A stretch of 64,000 nt of DNA from Devosia sp. 67-54 (GTDB lineage: Bacteria > Pseudomonadota > Alphaproteobacteria > Rhizobiales > Devosiaceae). This document shows positions 43,568 through 52,212 of the stretch, piece by piece. The notes under the pieces are model-generated. The model worked only from the letters and a program-made list of their open reading frames with translations. It made no database searches and was not told where the DNA came from. The stretch lies in the NCBI RefSeq assembly GCF_001899075.1, contig NZ_MKVA01000005.1:496001-560000 (forward strand). The letters are read 5' to 3'. The position numbers and the translations under genes were made by a program. Within the stretch, counting starts at the first letter, position 1. Each line of letters begins with the position of its first letter.

Positions 43568-44041
43568 ATGGCTAGCACGCGCCGGCTGGGGGCCGAGATC
43601 TATGCGGCGCTGAAGGCCTCTACCGCGAGCTTCGTGCGCGAGGCGTTCGGGGTGCAGAAGCTGGCGGCCGCGGCAACGCGGGTCGAGCAGCAGGCGATCT
43701 CGGACTACTGCAACAAGACGGCGGCCGAAAGCTTCATGCCGATCGACGTTGTCGTCGACCTGGTGCAGGCGAGCGGCGATACGCAGTTGCTGCGCACCGT
43801 GGCCGACCTCTGCGGCTGCCTGCTGGTGCCGCTGCCCGAGGGTCGGGCGAGCGATGCGATCGACGAACACACCATCCGCACGGCCAAGGACTATGCCGAC
43901 ATGGTGGCCGCGATCATGTCGGCCAAGCGCGACGGTCGCATCACGCCCGCCGAAAAGCAGCAGCTGCTCAAGGACATTCGCGACCTGATGATCGAACTGG
44001 CCGCGCTGGCCGAGGCGATCAAGGCGGCGGTGCACGAATGA
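43568..44041 (+). CDS. Phage regulatory CII-family protein
   Basis: A 157-residue protein resembling the phage CII family: AATRVEQQAISDYCNKTAAESFMPIDVVVDLVQASGDTQLLRTVADLCGCLLVPLP is the diagnostic stretch. The C-terminus has a coiled-coil-like helix (AEKQQLLKDIRDLMIELAALAEAIKAAVHE). It probably activates lysogenic promoters. A GGAGAG lies upstream of its ATG, and the stop overlaps the next start (ATGA). Confidence 0.8.
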   Translation: MASTRRLGAEIYAALKASTASFVREAFGVQKLAAAATRVEQQAISDYCNKTAAESFMPIDVVVDLVQASGDTQLLRTVADLCGCLLVPLPEGRASDAIDEHTIRTAKDYADMVAAIMSAKRDGRITPAEKQQLLKDIRDLMIELAALAEAIKAAVHE

Positions 44042-45900
44042 CGCCCGACCTGACCCGGCGCGCTGTCCGCGAGGAAATGGATGAGGCCGAACGCAAGGCT
44101 TGGGATGCGCTCGCTCGCTACAAATTCCAAATGTTCGGTTACTGGGCCGCAATCTGGGTGCACCTCAACCGGGTCGGTGGCTTCAAACGGCCAAACCCCT
44201 TTAAGAGCGCCGTTCTGCTCGCTCGCGGCTCGCGCGCGAGGGGCGCGTCTCCAACAGTGAGGATGATCGTGATGAGTGATCTATTGGGATTGGACAACGC
44301 TCTGGCCGATCGAGCGCGAGAGCACTCGCTCGGCCAACCGCCGCGTGGCGCCATGCCCGAAAGCGAGCTGCCGTTGACCTGGCCGGAGGCGGGCCCGAGG
44401 CCGCACCGTTTCGCCGGCATCTTCCGGATGCTGCAGGGCGAGGAGCGGCACGAGTTCGACGAGTCGATCCGCATCAAGGGCCTGCTCAACAAGATCGTGA
44501 TGTTCGAGGATGCGATCCTCGACGGGCGCAACCGCTACATCGCCCTGGTCGATGCCGGCATCGTCGATCCGGCGCTCGACTGGCGCGGCTACCCGGACCT
44601 GTTCACCGCGTTCGACGGCACCGCGCAGGAGGCGCTGGAGCGCGTCTGGATGCTCAACGAGCAGCGGCGCCACGACAGTGCCGGCGAGCGGGCCATGGCC
44701 GCGGCGCGCTACAAGAAATTCCTGGAGCAGGTGGCCGATCCCGCAAAATTGCGGAAATCGGACGCCGAATTGGCGGCCGAACATGGCGTGTCGGAGCGGC
44801 TGCTCAACTCGGCGAATGCCGTGCTGAAGAATGCCGAGCCCGACCTGGTGCAGGCCGTCGACGAGGGGCGCGTGTCGGTGACCGATGCCGCCGAGGCGGC
44901 CCGCCTGGCCAAGGAGCAGCAGGCCGAGATCGCTGCCGCGGCGGACCGCAAGGCGGCCAAGCGCAAGGTGCAGGCGGCCAAGGCACCGGACCTGCCGCCG
45001 CCGCTCAGCCGCACCGACCTGGCGCTGTTCAGCGAGGCGGTGTGCAACCTCGCGCATGAGGCGGCGAAGAAGCATGGCGGGGCAGGGGCCTCGATCTCGG
45101 CCGACAAGGTGCTGAAGTTCGCGCGCGATCTTGGCCTCATCCAGCAGAGCGGCGAGTTCGGCTTTACGCGCCCGATGCTGCTGGCGCTCAACAAGCTGCG
45201 CGACACCATGCCGGACAAGCCGGCGAAGGCGCCCAAGCGCGAGCCCGATCTGCTCGGGCCGACGGTACCGCCGCTCGGTGGCGAGTGGTCGCAGCAGATC
45301 GGTGGGTTGAGCGGCAGGGACACGGCATCGATCGCGGTCTTTCATGAGGAAGATGAAACGTTCTCGGTGTCGGTGCACTACAGCTTCGCCACGACGGGCG
45401 GAGGTGGACCGTTCGCCGGCAGTTACCCGGATTTTCATGCTGCCATCGCAGCAGCGGCCGGCGAGTTGCTGCATACACTGCGCGACATTCACGATCGGGA
45501 GGACAGCGTCACCTCCGACGTGACGCGACGCTCGGCCAAGGCGGGCGCCGACTGGCTCCAGCACAAGCTCGACGAATGGGGGATCGCGCTTCCCGATCCG
45601 GTGTCGGACGCGGTCGATGAGGTTCTCGACATCGTCGCCGGCGCGGTTGGGCTCCAGCTCGACTACGACGCGCTGGTGGCGGAGCAGGGCGAGCGCAAGG
45701 GCCATCACACCAAGGCGTCGGCGGAGCCGATCCTCAGGGCCGGGCGGGGCGCCGACATCGAGTGGCAGCGGATCGCCGACGATATCGGCCACCCGCTCGG
45801 GACCGTGCAGGGATGGTCGTTCAAGCTCGGCCTCACCGGCAAGGGTACGGGCCGGTCGGCGCCGCGCGGCCGCAAGAGCGAACAGCAGGCGGCAGCATGA
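44038..45900 (+). CDS. ParB-like phage protein with N-terminal extension
   Basis: A continuous 620-codon frame. Residues 1 to about 65 (EEMDEAERKAWDALARYKFQMFGYWAAIWVHLNRVGGFKRPNPFK) look like a small stand-alone phage protein. The part from ATG 44272 is ParB-like: FDESIRIKGLLNKIVMFEDAILDGRNRYIALVDAGI, then KLRKSDAELAAEHGVSERLLNSANAVLKNAEPDLVQAVDEGRVSVTDAAEAARL. The C-terminus reads GADIEWQRIADDIGHPLGTVQGWSFKLGL, GcrA-like in style. Either one fused gene or two genes in the same frame. A palindromic repeat lies at 44297-44340 inside it. Confidence 0.75.
   Translation: MTPDLTRRAVREEMDEAERKAWDALARYKFQMFGYWAAIWVHLNRVGGFKRPNPFKSAVLLARGSRARGASPTVRMIVMSDLLGLDNALADRAREHSLGQPPRGAMPESELPLTWPEAGPRPHRFAGIFRMLQGEERHEFDESIRIKGLLNKIVMFEDAILDGRNRYIALVDAGIVDPALDWRGYPDLFTAFDGTAQEALERVWMLNEQRRHDSAGERAMAAARYKKFLEQVADPAKLRKSDAELAAEHGVSERLLNSANAVLKNAEPDLVQAVDEGRVSVTDAAEAARLAKEQQAEIAAAADRKAAKRKVQAAKAPDLPPPLSRTDLALFSEAVCNLAHEAAKKHGGAGASISADKVLKFARDLGLIQQSGEFGFTRPMLLALNKLRDTMPDKPAKAPKREPDLLGPTVPPLGGEWSQQIGGLSGRDTASIAVFHEEDETFSVSVHYSFATTGGGGPFAGSYPDFHAAIAAAAGELLHTLRDIHDREDSVTSDVTRRSAKAGADWLQHKLDEWGIALPDPVSDAVDEVLDIVAGAVGLQLDYDALVAEQGERKGHHTKASAEPILRAGRGADIEWQRIADDIGHPLGTVQGWSFKLGLTGKGTGRSAPRGRKSEQQAAA
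44297..44340 (+). repeat. In-frame copy of the chromosomal palindromic repeat
   Basis: ACGCTCTGGCCGATCG ... CACTCGCTCGGCCAACCG repeats the lead GCTCTGG, the hairpin (TGGCCGATCGAGCG against CACTCGCTCGGCCA, 12 of 14 pairs) and the trailing CCAACC of the 5.6 and 8.0 kb arrays. Here it is translated as NALADRAREHSLGQPP within the ParB-like frame. It keeps the reading frame. Confidence 0.8.
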
Positions 45901-48038
45901 ACGCGATCCTGCCCGACAGCTTCCGGGAGTTTGCGGCGGCGCGCGGCGAGGCCGTGCCGGACGAGCTGATCGTCGACGGCTTCGCCGGCGGCGGCGGCGC
46001 GTCGGAAGGCATCGAGCAGGCGCTGGGCGACCTGATCGCGCAGGGGATGGATGTGCCCGAGCATGTGTCGATCGCCATCAATCACGACGATGCGGCGATC
46101 GCCATGCATCGGATCAACCATCCGCACACGCTGCACCTGCCGCACGACATCTGGCGGGTCAACGCGCTGCGCGTCACCAACGGCATCCGCGTCGGACTCG
46201 GCTGGTTCTCGCCCGATTGCCGGCATCATTCCAAGGCCAAGGGTGGCCGGCCGGTCAGCAAGTCGGTGCGCGACCTGCCTTGGGTGGTGGCGTACTGGGC
46301 CAAACAGGTGCGGCCGCGCATCCTGTTCCTCGAAAACGTCGAGGAAATGCGCGACTGGGGTCCGCTGCTGCGGATCGCCGAGGGCGTGTACAAGCCCGAC
46401 CCGGCACGCAAGGGGCAGACGTTCGACACCTGGCTCAACAAGTTCGTGCGCATGGGCTACCGCGTCGAGCTCAGGCAGCTGCGCGCCTGCGACTATGGCG
46501 TGCCGACGATCCGCAAGCGGCTCTACATCATCATGCGCTGCGACGGCGAGCCGATCGTCTGGCCCGAGCCGACGCATGGCGATCCGAAGTCCGAGGCCGT
46601 CGCGTCGGGCCGGCTGAAGCCGTGGCCGGTCGCGGCCGACATCATCGATTTCGACCTGCCATGTCCGTCGATCCTGATGACGCGCGACGAGGCGCGCGCC
46701 TACACCAAGGCCACGGGCATCCGGCTGGTCCGGCCGCTGGCGACGAACTCGGAAGCGAGGATTGCCAGGGGCTTCAAGCGCTATGCGCTCGATGCGGCCG
46801 AACCATTCGTTGTTCACCTGTCGCACGGTGACAGCGGCGGGCGGCGCAGCTTCGGCGGAGACGAGCCGCTGACGACGGTCGAAGCGACGGGCAACAAGCA
46901 CGCCGTGGTCGTTCCGCATGTGATGACGATGCGCAATGCCGAAAAGCCGTTCAACGGCGCCGACGAACCTGCCCATTCGGTGACAGCGGGCGGCGCGGGC
47001 CTGAGCCTTGTCGAAGGCGCGATCGTCCCGTTCGTGACGCATGGCCAGCATGGCGGGCGCTCACGCGAGGCGGGCGAGCCCATGCATACGGTGGAGGCCT
47101 CGCCCAAGAACACCGACCAGCTGGCGCAGGCCTTCCTGGTGCCGCGTTATGGCGAGCGGGTGGGGCAGCAGCCGCGCAGCCGCGCGATCGACGAGCCGAT
47201 GCCGACGACGGTCCCGACGGGCAATGGCGGCGATCTGGCTGTTGCCTATCTGGCGCAGCACAATGGCGACCCGCGCGCCGATGGACAGGACGGCGCACGG
47301 CCGGGCCGTCCGATGGACGAGCCGCTCCCGACCAGCACGACGCGCGGCACGCAGGCGCAGCAGGTGGTGGCCTATCTGGCGCAGAACAATACCGATGTCG
47401 TCGGCCATGATTTGCGCGAGAGCGTGTCGACCATCGTCGGCAAGGGCTCGACCCAGTCGCTGGCAGTGGCAATGTTGTCGCACGCCTATACCTCCAACAC
47501 CGCCGGCGGCGAGGGGGACCCTGGCAAGCCGATCAAGACGGTGCTGACAGGCAACCATGCGAACCTCGTCACCCTGCCACTGGTGACGGCCTACTACGGC
47601 AACGAGCAGAGCGCCGGGACGATCGACACTCCGCTGCGCACCGCATCGACCCGCGACCGCTTCGGCGTGGTGGAGGGCGCGGCGGCTACACCGCCGCTGA
47701 CCGAGGCGCAACTGGCGCGCGCCCGGCAGGTGGCGGCGTTCCTCAGGCAATATGGCTGCTGGGACGAGCGCGAGCTGGTCACCCTCGTCATCAGGGGCGT
47801 CACCTACATCGTCGTCGATATCGGCATGCGCATGCTGACGGCGCGCGAGCTGGCGCGGGCGCAGGGCTTCCCCGAGCGCTACGTGCTGGCGGCGCCCTAC
47901 GGCAAGGGCGTGCTGTCGGACACCGAGCAGCGGCACAAGATCGGCAACTCGGTCTGCCCCGGCGTGGCGCGGGCGCTGGTTGCCGCCAACTACCGGCCGC
48001 GGGCGGCGCGGTCGCAACCCACAGCGAGGGCGGCATGA
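45897..48038 (+). CDS. DNA (cytosine-5) methyltransferase with eight internal repeats
   Basis: A 713-residue C5 methyltransferase. Motif I is VDGFAGGGGASEGIEQAL, the catalytic Cys is in FSPDCRHHS (about residue 108), motif VI is ENVEE, motif VIII RKRLYIIMR, and motif X near the end is RHKIGNSVCPGVARALV. Between the motif-VIII part and the C-terminal motifs IX/X, residues about 304-595 form eight modules of 33-42 residues, each with an EPxxT-like turn (EPLTT, EPAHS, EPMHT, EPMPT, EPLPT and so on). It overlaps the preceding gene by ATGA. Confidence 0.88.
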   Translation: MNAILPDSFREFAAARGEAVPDELIVDGFAGGGGASEGIEQALGDLIAQGMDVPEHVSIAINHDDAAIAMHRINHPHTLHLPHDIWRVNALRVTNGIRVGLGWFSPDCRHHSKAKGGRPVSKSVRDLPWVVAYWAKQVRPRILFLENVEEMRDWGPLLRIAEGVYKPDPARKGQTFDTWLNKFVRMGYRVELRQLRACDYGVPTIRKRLYIIMRCDGEPIVWPEPTHGDPKSEAVASGRLKPWPVAADIIDFDLPCPSILMTRDEARAYTKATGIRLVRPLATNSEARIARGFKRYALDAAEPFVVHLSHGDSGGRRSFGGDEPLTTVEATGNKHAVVVPHVMTMRNAEKPFNGADEPAHSVTAGGAGLSLVEGAIVPFVTHGQHGGRSREAGEPMHTVEASPKNTDQLAQAFLVPRYGERVGQQPRSRAIDEPMPTTVPTGNGGDLAVAYLAQHNGDPRADGQDGARPGRPMDEPLPTSTTRGTQAQQVVAYLAQNNTDVVGHDLRESVSTIVGKGSTQSLAVAMLSHAYTSNTAGGEGDPGKPIKTVLTGNHANLVTLPLVTAYYGNEQSAGTIDTPLRTASTRDRFGVVEGAAATPPLTEAQLARARQVAAFLRQYGCWDERELVTLVIRGVTYIVVDIGMRMLTARELARAQGFPERYVLAAPYGKGVLSDTEQRHKIGNSVCPGVARALVAANYRPRAARSQPTARAA

Positions 48039-49210
48039 TGGACGAGCGCTATGTCAGGATCGACGGGACCCAGCTCAGCGAGGCGCTGCAGCTTTGCACC
48101 TACGTCGTCGAAAAGCGCAACACCTATCCGATCCTCGCGATGGTGAAGCTCGACTACCACGACGCGGTGCTGACGCTGACGGCGACCGATCTCGATATCG
48201 ACCTCAGCGTCGTCTGCGCGCCGATCGGGTGCGGCACGGCCGACTGGACGATCTGCCTGCCGGCGCATCCGCTCGCCAGCATCGCGCGCCTCGCCGGAAG
48301 CAACGGCGTGGTCATCCGGCCGAACCCGTCGGATGCGACCAAGGTGCAGGTGTCGCTCGACCAGGGCGACCTGTTCCAGGAGGTGTCGTACGATATCGAC
48401 GGCCTGGCGTCGGACAGCTTCCCCGACATCAGGGGCAAGCGCGGCGAGCTGATCGAGATCTTCGGCAATGGGCGCATGGCCGAGCTGCTGCGCCGCGTGT
48501 CCTGGGCCATGTCCACCGAGGAGACGAGGTATTACCTCAACGGCGTCGCCTGGCAGGTGGGTGGACCGCTGGGCCGGCGGCTCGCGGCGACGGATGGGCA
48601 CCGGCTGGCGCTCTGCTCCTACGACCCCATCGACACCGCGGGGCAACAGCTGACGCGCATCCTGCCCATCAAGCTGGTCGGCCTGCTCGAGCGCCTGCCC
48701 ATGCCCAACCTCAATGTGTTCGACGTGCTGTCGGACGCGCCCGGCCGCGCCGGTCTCAATGCGATCGAGATCGATGCCGGCAAGGTGACGATCCGCGCCA
48801 AGCTGGTCGAGGGCACCTATCCCGACATCGACCGGGTGATCCCGAAGCCGAGCAACCATGTCGCGCGCTTCGAGCTGCCGGCCGACCGGCTGGCTGGTGC
48901 CGTCGATCGCGCCTTGGTCCTGGCTGAAAGCACCAAGGGCGGCAAGATGATCAGCTTCAGCCGCGACGAGGCGACGGGCCTGATCGCGGTCGCCAACATG
49001 ACGCTGGACTATGGGGCGTCGAAGGTGGTGACGCCGTTCGCCTGGCCCGAGGGCGGCGTGACGTTCGGGGCGAACGGCCGGTATCTGCGCGACGTTCTGA
49101 AAAGCTGCGCCGGCAAGCTGCAGATCAAGCAGATCGATGCGGCGGCGCCGATCACCATCCTCGACGAGGACGGGACGATGGTGCGGCTGCTGATGCCGAT
49201 GAGGGTGTGA
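48035..49210 (+). CDS. Beta-clamp (DnaN-like) homologue of the phage
   Basis: A 391-residue sliding-clamp-like protein. The three domains are recognisable: VLTLTATDLDIDLSV; RRVSWAMSTEETRYYLNGVAWQVGG followed by LAATDGHRLALCSY; and a C-terminal TILDEDGTMVRLLMPMRV ending that resembles the usual DnaN (M/P)-rich tail. It would form a ring on DNA and tether polymerases or other partners. It is embedded between two methyltransferase genes and overlaps its upstream neighbour. No phage polymerase gene is visible. Confidence 0.85.
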   Translation: MMDERYVRIDGTQLSEALQLCTYVVEKRNTYPILAMVKLDYHDAVLTLTATDLDIDLSVVCAPIGCGTADWTICLPAHPLASIARLAGSNGVVIRPNPSDATKVQVSLDQGDLFQEVSYDIDGLASDSFPDIRGKRGELIEIFGNGRMAELLRRVSWAMSTEETRYYLNGVAWQVGGPLGRRLAATDGHRLALCSYDPIDTAGQQLTRILPIKLVGLLERLPMPNLNVFDVLSDAPGRAGLNAIEIDAGKVTIRAKLVEGTYPDIDRVIPKPSNHVARFELPADRLAGAVDRALVLAESTKGGKMISFSRDEATGLIAVANMTLDYGASKVVTPFAWPEGGVTFGANGRYLRDVLKSCAGKLQIKQIDAAAPITILDEDGTMVRLLMPMRV

Positions 49211-49213
49211 GCG

Positions 49214-49576
49214 ATGGGCAGTCGCAAACCAACCCTGGGCTTTGCCTCGCGCACCGACGCGGTGCTGGCGCTGCGCGAGCAAGGTATCACCGATCGCCGC
49301 GTCATCGCGGCGCGCATCGGCATCGACCCCAGCTGCGTCGCGGCGCTCGAGCGTTCGGCGCAGCGCCGGGGCACACCGCGGGCGCCGGGCTTTCGGCTGG
49401 AGCCGCTGGCGCACGACCCGCTGGCGAAGCTCTTGCCCGACGAAACGCTGACCGGCCTCCGCCGTGCGGCGGCGCCGCGCGGGGTGTCGGTGATGCAGCT
49501 GGTGGCGCGGCTGCTGTCGACCGTGGTCGAGGACGATCTGGTCGGCGCGATCCTGGATGAGGGGAGAGACGCATGA
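49214..49576 (+). CDS. Small helix-turn-helix-like phage protein
   Basis: A 120-residue protein. RTDAVLALREQGITDRRVIAARIGIDPSCVAALERSAQRRG looks like a helix-turn-helix, and the C-terminal helix (SVMQLVARLLSTVVEDDLVGAILDE) could dimerise. It lies three bases after the clamp gene and its stop overlaps the next start. Function unknown. Confidence 0.65.
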   Translation: MGSRKPTLGFASRTDAVLALREQGITDRRVIAARIGIDPSCVAALERSAQRRGTPRAPGFRLEPLAHDPLAKLLPDETLTGLRRAAAPRGVSVMQLVARLLSTVVEDDLVGAILDEGRDA

Positions 49577-52212
49577 ACCTGCCTCTCTCCTATCGCGATT
49601 TCCTCGACGCCAAGATGGTGTTCGCGCCGGTCGGCGGGTTCCATGTCGAGCTCGGCGAGATCAACCCGCTGCTGAAGCCGCACCAGAAGCTGATGGTGCA
49701 GTGGGCCTGCGCCGGCGGGCGGCGGGCGATCTTTGCCGCGTTCGGGCTGGGCAAGACCTTCATCCAGATCGAGCTGATGCGGCTGGTGCGGCAGCACCTC
49801 GGGCGCATTGCGGCGGTGCTGCTGGTGGCGCCGCTTGGCGTGCGGCAGGAGTTCCTGCAGGACGCTCGCACGCTGGCGACAGGCGAGCATCCCGACATCA
49901 CCGACGCGCAGCGCGCCGAGCTCGCGGCATGGCTCGACCTTCACCCGGAACGCGCACCGGTGCTGAGCTTCGTGCGGCGCAGCGACCAGGTGACCGGCGG
50001 CGGGCTCTACCTCGCCAACTACGAGAGCGTGCGCGACGGCCGGCTGGACGTGACGCTGTTCGCCGCGGCCTCGCTCGACGAGGCCTCGTGCCTGCGCGGC
50101 ATGGGCGGCACCAAGACGTTCCGCGAGTTCATGAAGCTGTTCGACGGCTTGGCGTACAAGTTCGTGGCCACGGCCACGCCGAGCCCGAACGAGTACATCG
50201 AGCTGCTGGCCTATTCGGCGTTCCTCGAGGTGATGGATGTCGGCCAGGCCAAGACGCGGTTCTTCAAACGCAACAGCGAAAAGGCCGACACGCTCACCAT
50301 CCACCCGCACAAGGAGCGCGAGTTCTGGCTGTGGGTGGCGAGCTGGGCGCTGTTCGTCGAGCGGCCGAGCGATCTCGGCTTTGACGACGAGGGCTACGAT
50401 TTGCCGGCGCTGCAGGTGCACTGGCACGAGCTGCCGAGCGACCACAGCGCGGCGGGCGAGGAAAAGAGCGGCCAGAAGCGGTTGCTCAAAAACGCCGCTG
50501 CGTCGCTGCCCGACGCCGCGCGCGAAAAGCGCGACAGCCTCGGCACCCGCATCGCCAAGCTGATGGAGCTGCGCGCGATAGATCCGGGGGCGCACCGGGT
50601 GATCTGGCACGACCTCGAGGCCGAGCGCCACGCCATTGCCGTCGCCATTCCCTCGGCCCGGTCGGTGTGGGGCAGCCAGGACCTCGACGAGCGCGAGCAG
50701 CGGCTCAACGATTTCGCCTATGGGCGGCTGCAGGAACTGAGCACCAAGCCGATCATTGCCGGGCAGGGGTGCAATTTCCAGCGCTACTGCGCCTGGGAAA
50801 TCTTCGTCGGCATCGGCTTCAAGTTCAACGACGTGATCCAGGCGGTGCACCGCTGCTATCGGTTCCTGCAGCGGCGGGAGGTGCGGATCGACTTCATCTA
50901 CACCGAGGCCGAGCGGCCGATCCGCGACCTGATCGAACGACGCTGGCGCCAGCACGACGAACAGCGCGCCATCATGACCGGCATCATCCGCGAGTTCGGC
51001 CTCAGCCAGGCGGCGATGGCCTCGACCCTGCGGCGCGGCATGGGCGTGGCCCGGATCGAGGCAGCGGGCGATGCGTACCGCGTGGTCAACAATGACTGCG
51101 TCGAGGAATGCCGCGCCATGGCGCCCGACAGCGTCGATTTGATCGTCACCTCGATCCCGTTTTCGACGCAGTACGAGTATTCGCCCAACTACGCCGATTT
51201 CGGCCACACCGACGACAATGCGCATTTCTTCGCGCAGATGGACTACCTGATCCCCGAGCTGCTGCGCGTGCTGAAGCCGGGGCGGATCGCCGCCATCCAC
51301 GTCAAGGACCGGATCGTGCCGGGCGGGCTCACCGGGCTCGGCTTCCAGACGCTCTATCCGTTCAGCGACGACACGGTGCGCGCCTTCGGCAAGCACGGCT
51401 TCGCCTACCTCAGCCGCAAGACCATCATCACCGACGTGGTGCGCGAGAACAACCAGACCTATCGGCTGGGCTGGACCGAGCAGTGCAAGGACGGCTCGCG
51501 CATGGGCAACGGCCTGCCGGAGTACCTGCTGGTGTTCCGCAAGCGGCCCTCGGACAATTCCAACGGTTACGCCGACGTGCCGGTGCGCAAGGCCAAGAAG
51601 CTCTATGAGGGCGACGACGGCTGGAGCAATCCCGAGGGCTACAGCCGCGGCCGCTGGCAGCTCGATGCACATGGCTTCATGCGGGTCAGCGGCAACCGGC
51701 TGCTGATGCCCGACGAGCTGCGCGGGCTCGACGCCAAGGTGATCTACAAGCTGTGGAAAGCCTTCAACGTGAGAAGCATCTACGATTTCGAGCATCACGT
51801 CAGCGTCGCCGAGGGGCTCGAGGCGGCATCGTCGCTGCCTTCGGACTTCATGCTGATCCCGCCGCACAGCTGGCATCCCGACGTGTGGAGCGATGTCGCC
51901 CGCATGCTCAGCATGAACACGCTGCAGGCGCAGGCCGGACGCGAGCAGCACCTCTGCCCGCTGCAGTTCGACATCATCGACCGCTGCCTGGTGCAGTACT
52001 CGATGCCCGGCGAGACGGTGCTCGACCCGTTCGGCGGGCTGATGTCGGTGCCCTATCGCGCCCTCAAGCATCGGCGGCGCGGCATCGGCATCGAGCTCAA
52101 CCCCGGCTACTTCGCCGACGGCCTCGCCTACGTCGAAGCGATGGCGCGCGACATGGCGGTGCCGGACCTGTTCGGGCTGCTGGAAACGGAGGAGGCCGAA
52201 GATGATGCCTGA
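49573..52212 (+). CDS. Superfamily 2 helicase fused to a DNA methyltransferase
   Basis: An 879-residue fusion. N-terminal SF2/SNF2-like helicase: motif I AAFGLGKTF (about 55-63), motif II SLDEAS (near 170), motif III ATATPSPNEY (near 200), and a C-terminal RecA lobe with motif VI-like IQAVHRCYRFLQ. The methyltransferase half (about 480-860) has TSIPFSTQYEYSPNY in place of a DPPY motif and VLDPFGGLMSVPYRAL as the SAM-binding motif, of the type seen in N4/N6 amino-methyltransferases. It probably methylates phage DNA. Its stop overlaps the next gene. Confidence 0.85.
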   Translation: MNLPLSYRDFLDAKMVFAPVGGFHVELGEINPLLKPHQKLMVQWACAGGRRAIFAAFGLGKTFIQIELMRLVRQHLGRIAAVLLVAPLGVRQEFLQDARTLATGEHPDITDAQRAELAAWLDLHPERAPVLSFVRRSDQVTGGGLYLANYESVRDGRLDVTLFAAASLDEASCLRGMGGTKTFREFMKLFDGLAYKFVATATPSPNEYIELLAYSAFLEVMDVGQAKTRFFKRNSEKADTLTIHPHKEREFWLWVASWALFVERPSDLGFDDEGYDLPALQVHWHELPSDHSAAGEEKSGQKRLLKNAAASLPDAAREKRDSLGTRIAKLMELRAIDPGAHRVIWHDLEAERHAIAVAIPSARSVWGSQDLDEREQRLNDFAYGRLQELSTKPIIAGQGCNFQRYCAWEIFVGIGFKFNDVIQAVHRCYRFLQRREVRIDFIYTEAERPIRDLIERRWRQHDEQRAIMTGIIREFGLSQAAMASTLRRGMGVARIEAAGDAYRVVNNDCVEECRAMAPDSVDLIVTSIPFSTQYEYSPNYADFGHTDDNAHFFAQMDYLIPELLRVLKPGRIAAIHVKDRIVPGGLTGLGFQTLYPFSDDTVRAFGKHGFAYLSRKTIITDVVRENNQTYRLGWTEQCKDGSRMGNGLPEYLLVFRKRPSDNSNGYADVPVRKAKKLYEGDDGWSNPEGYSRGRWQLDAHGFMRVSGNRLLMPDELRGLDAKVIYKLWKAFNVRSIYDFEHHVSVAEGLEAASSLPSDFMLIPPHSWHPDVWSDVARMLSMNTLQAQAGREQHLCPLQFDIIDRCLVQYSMPGETVLDPFGGLMSVPYRALKHRRRGIGIELNPGYFADGLAYVEAMARDMAVPDLFGLLETEEAEDDA

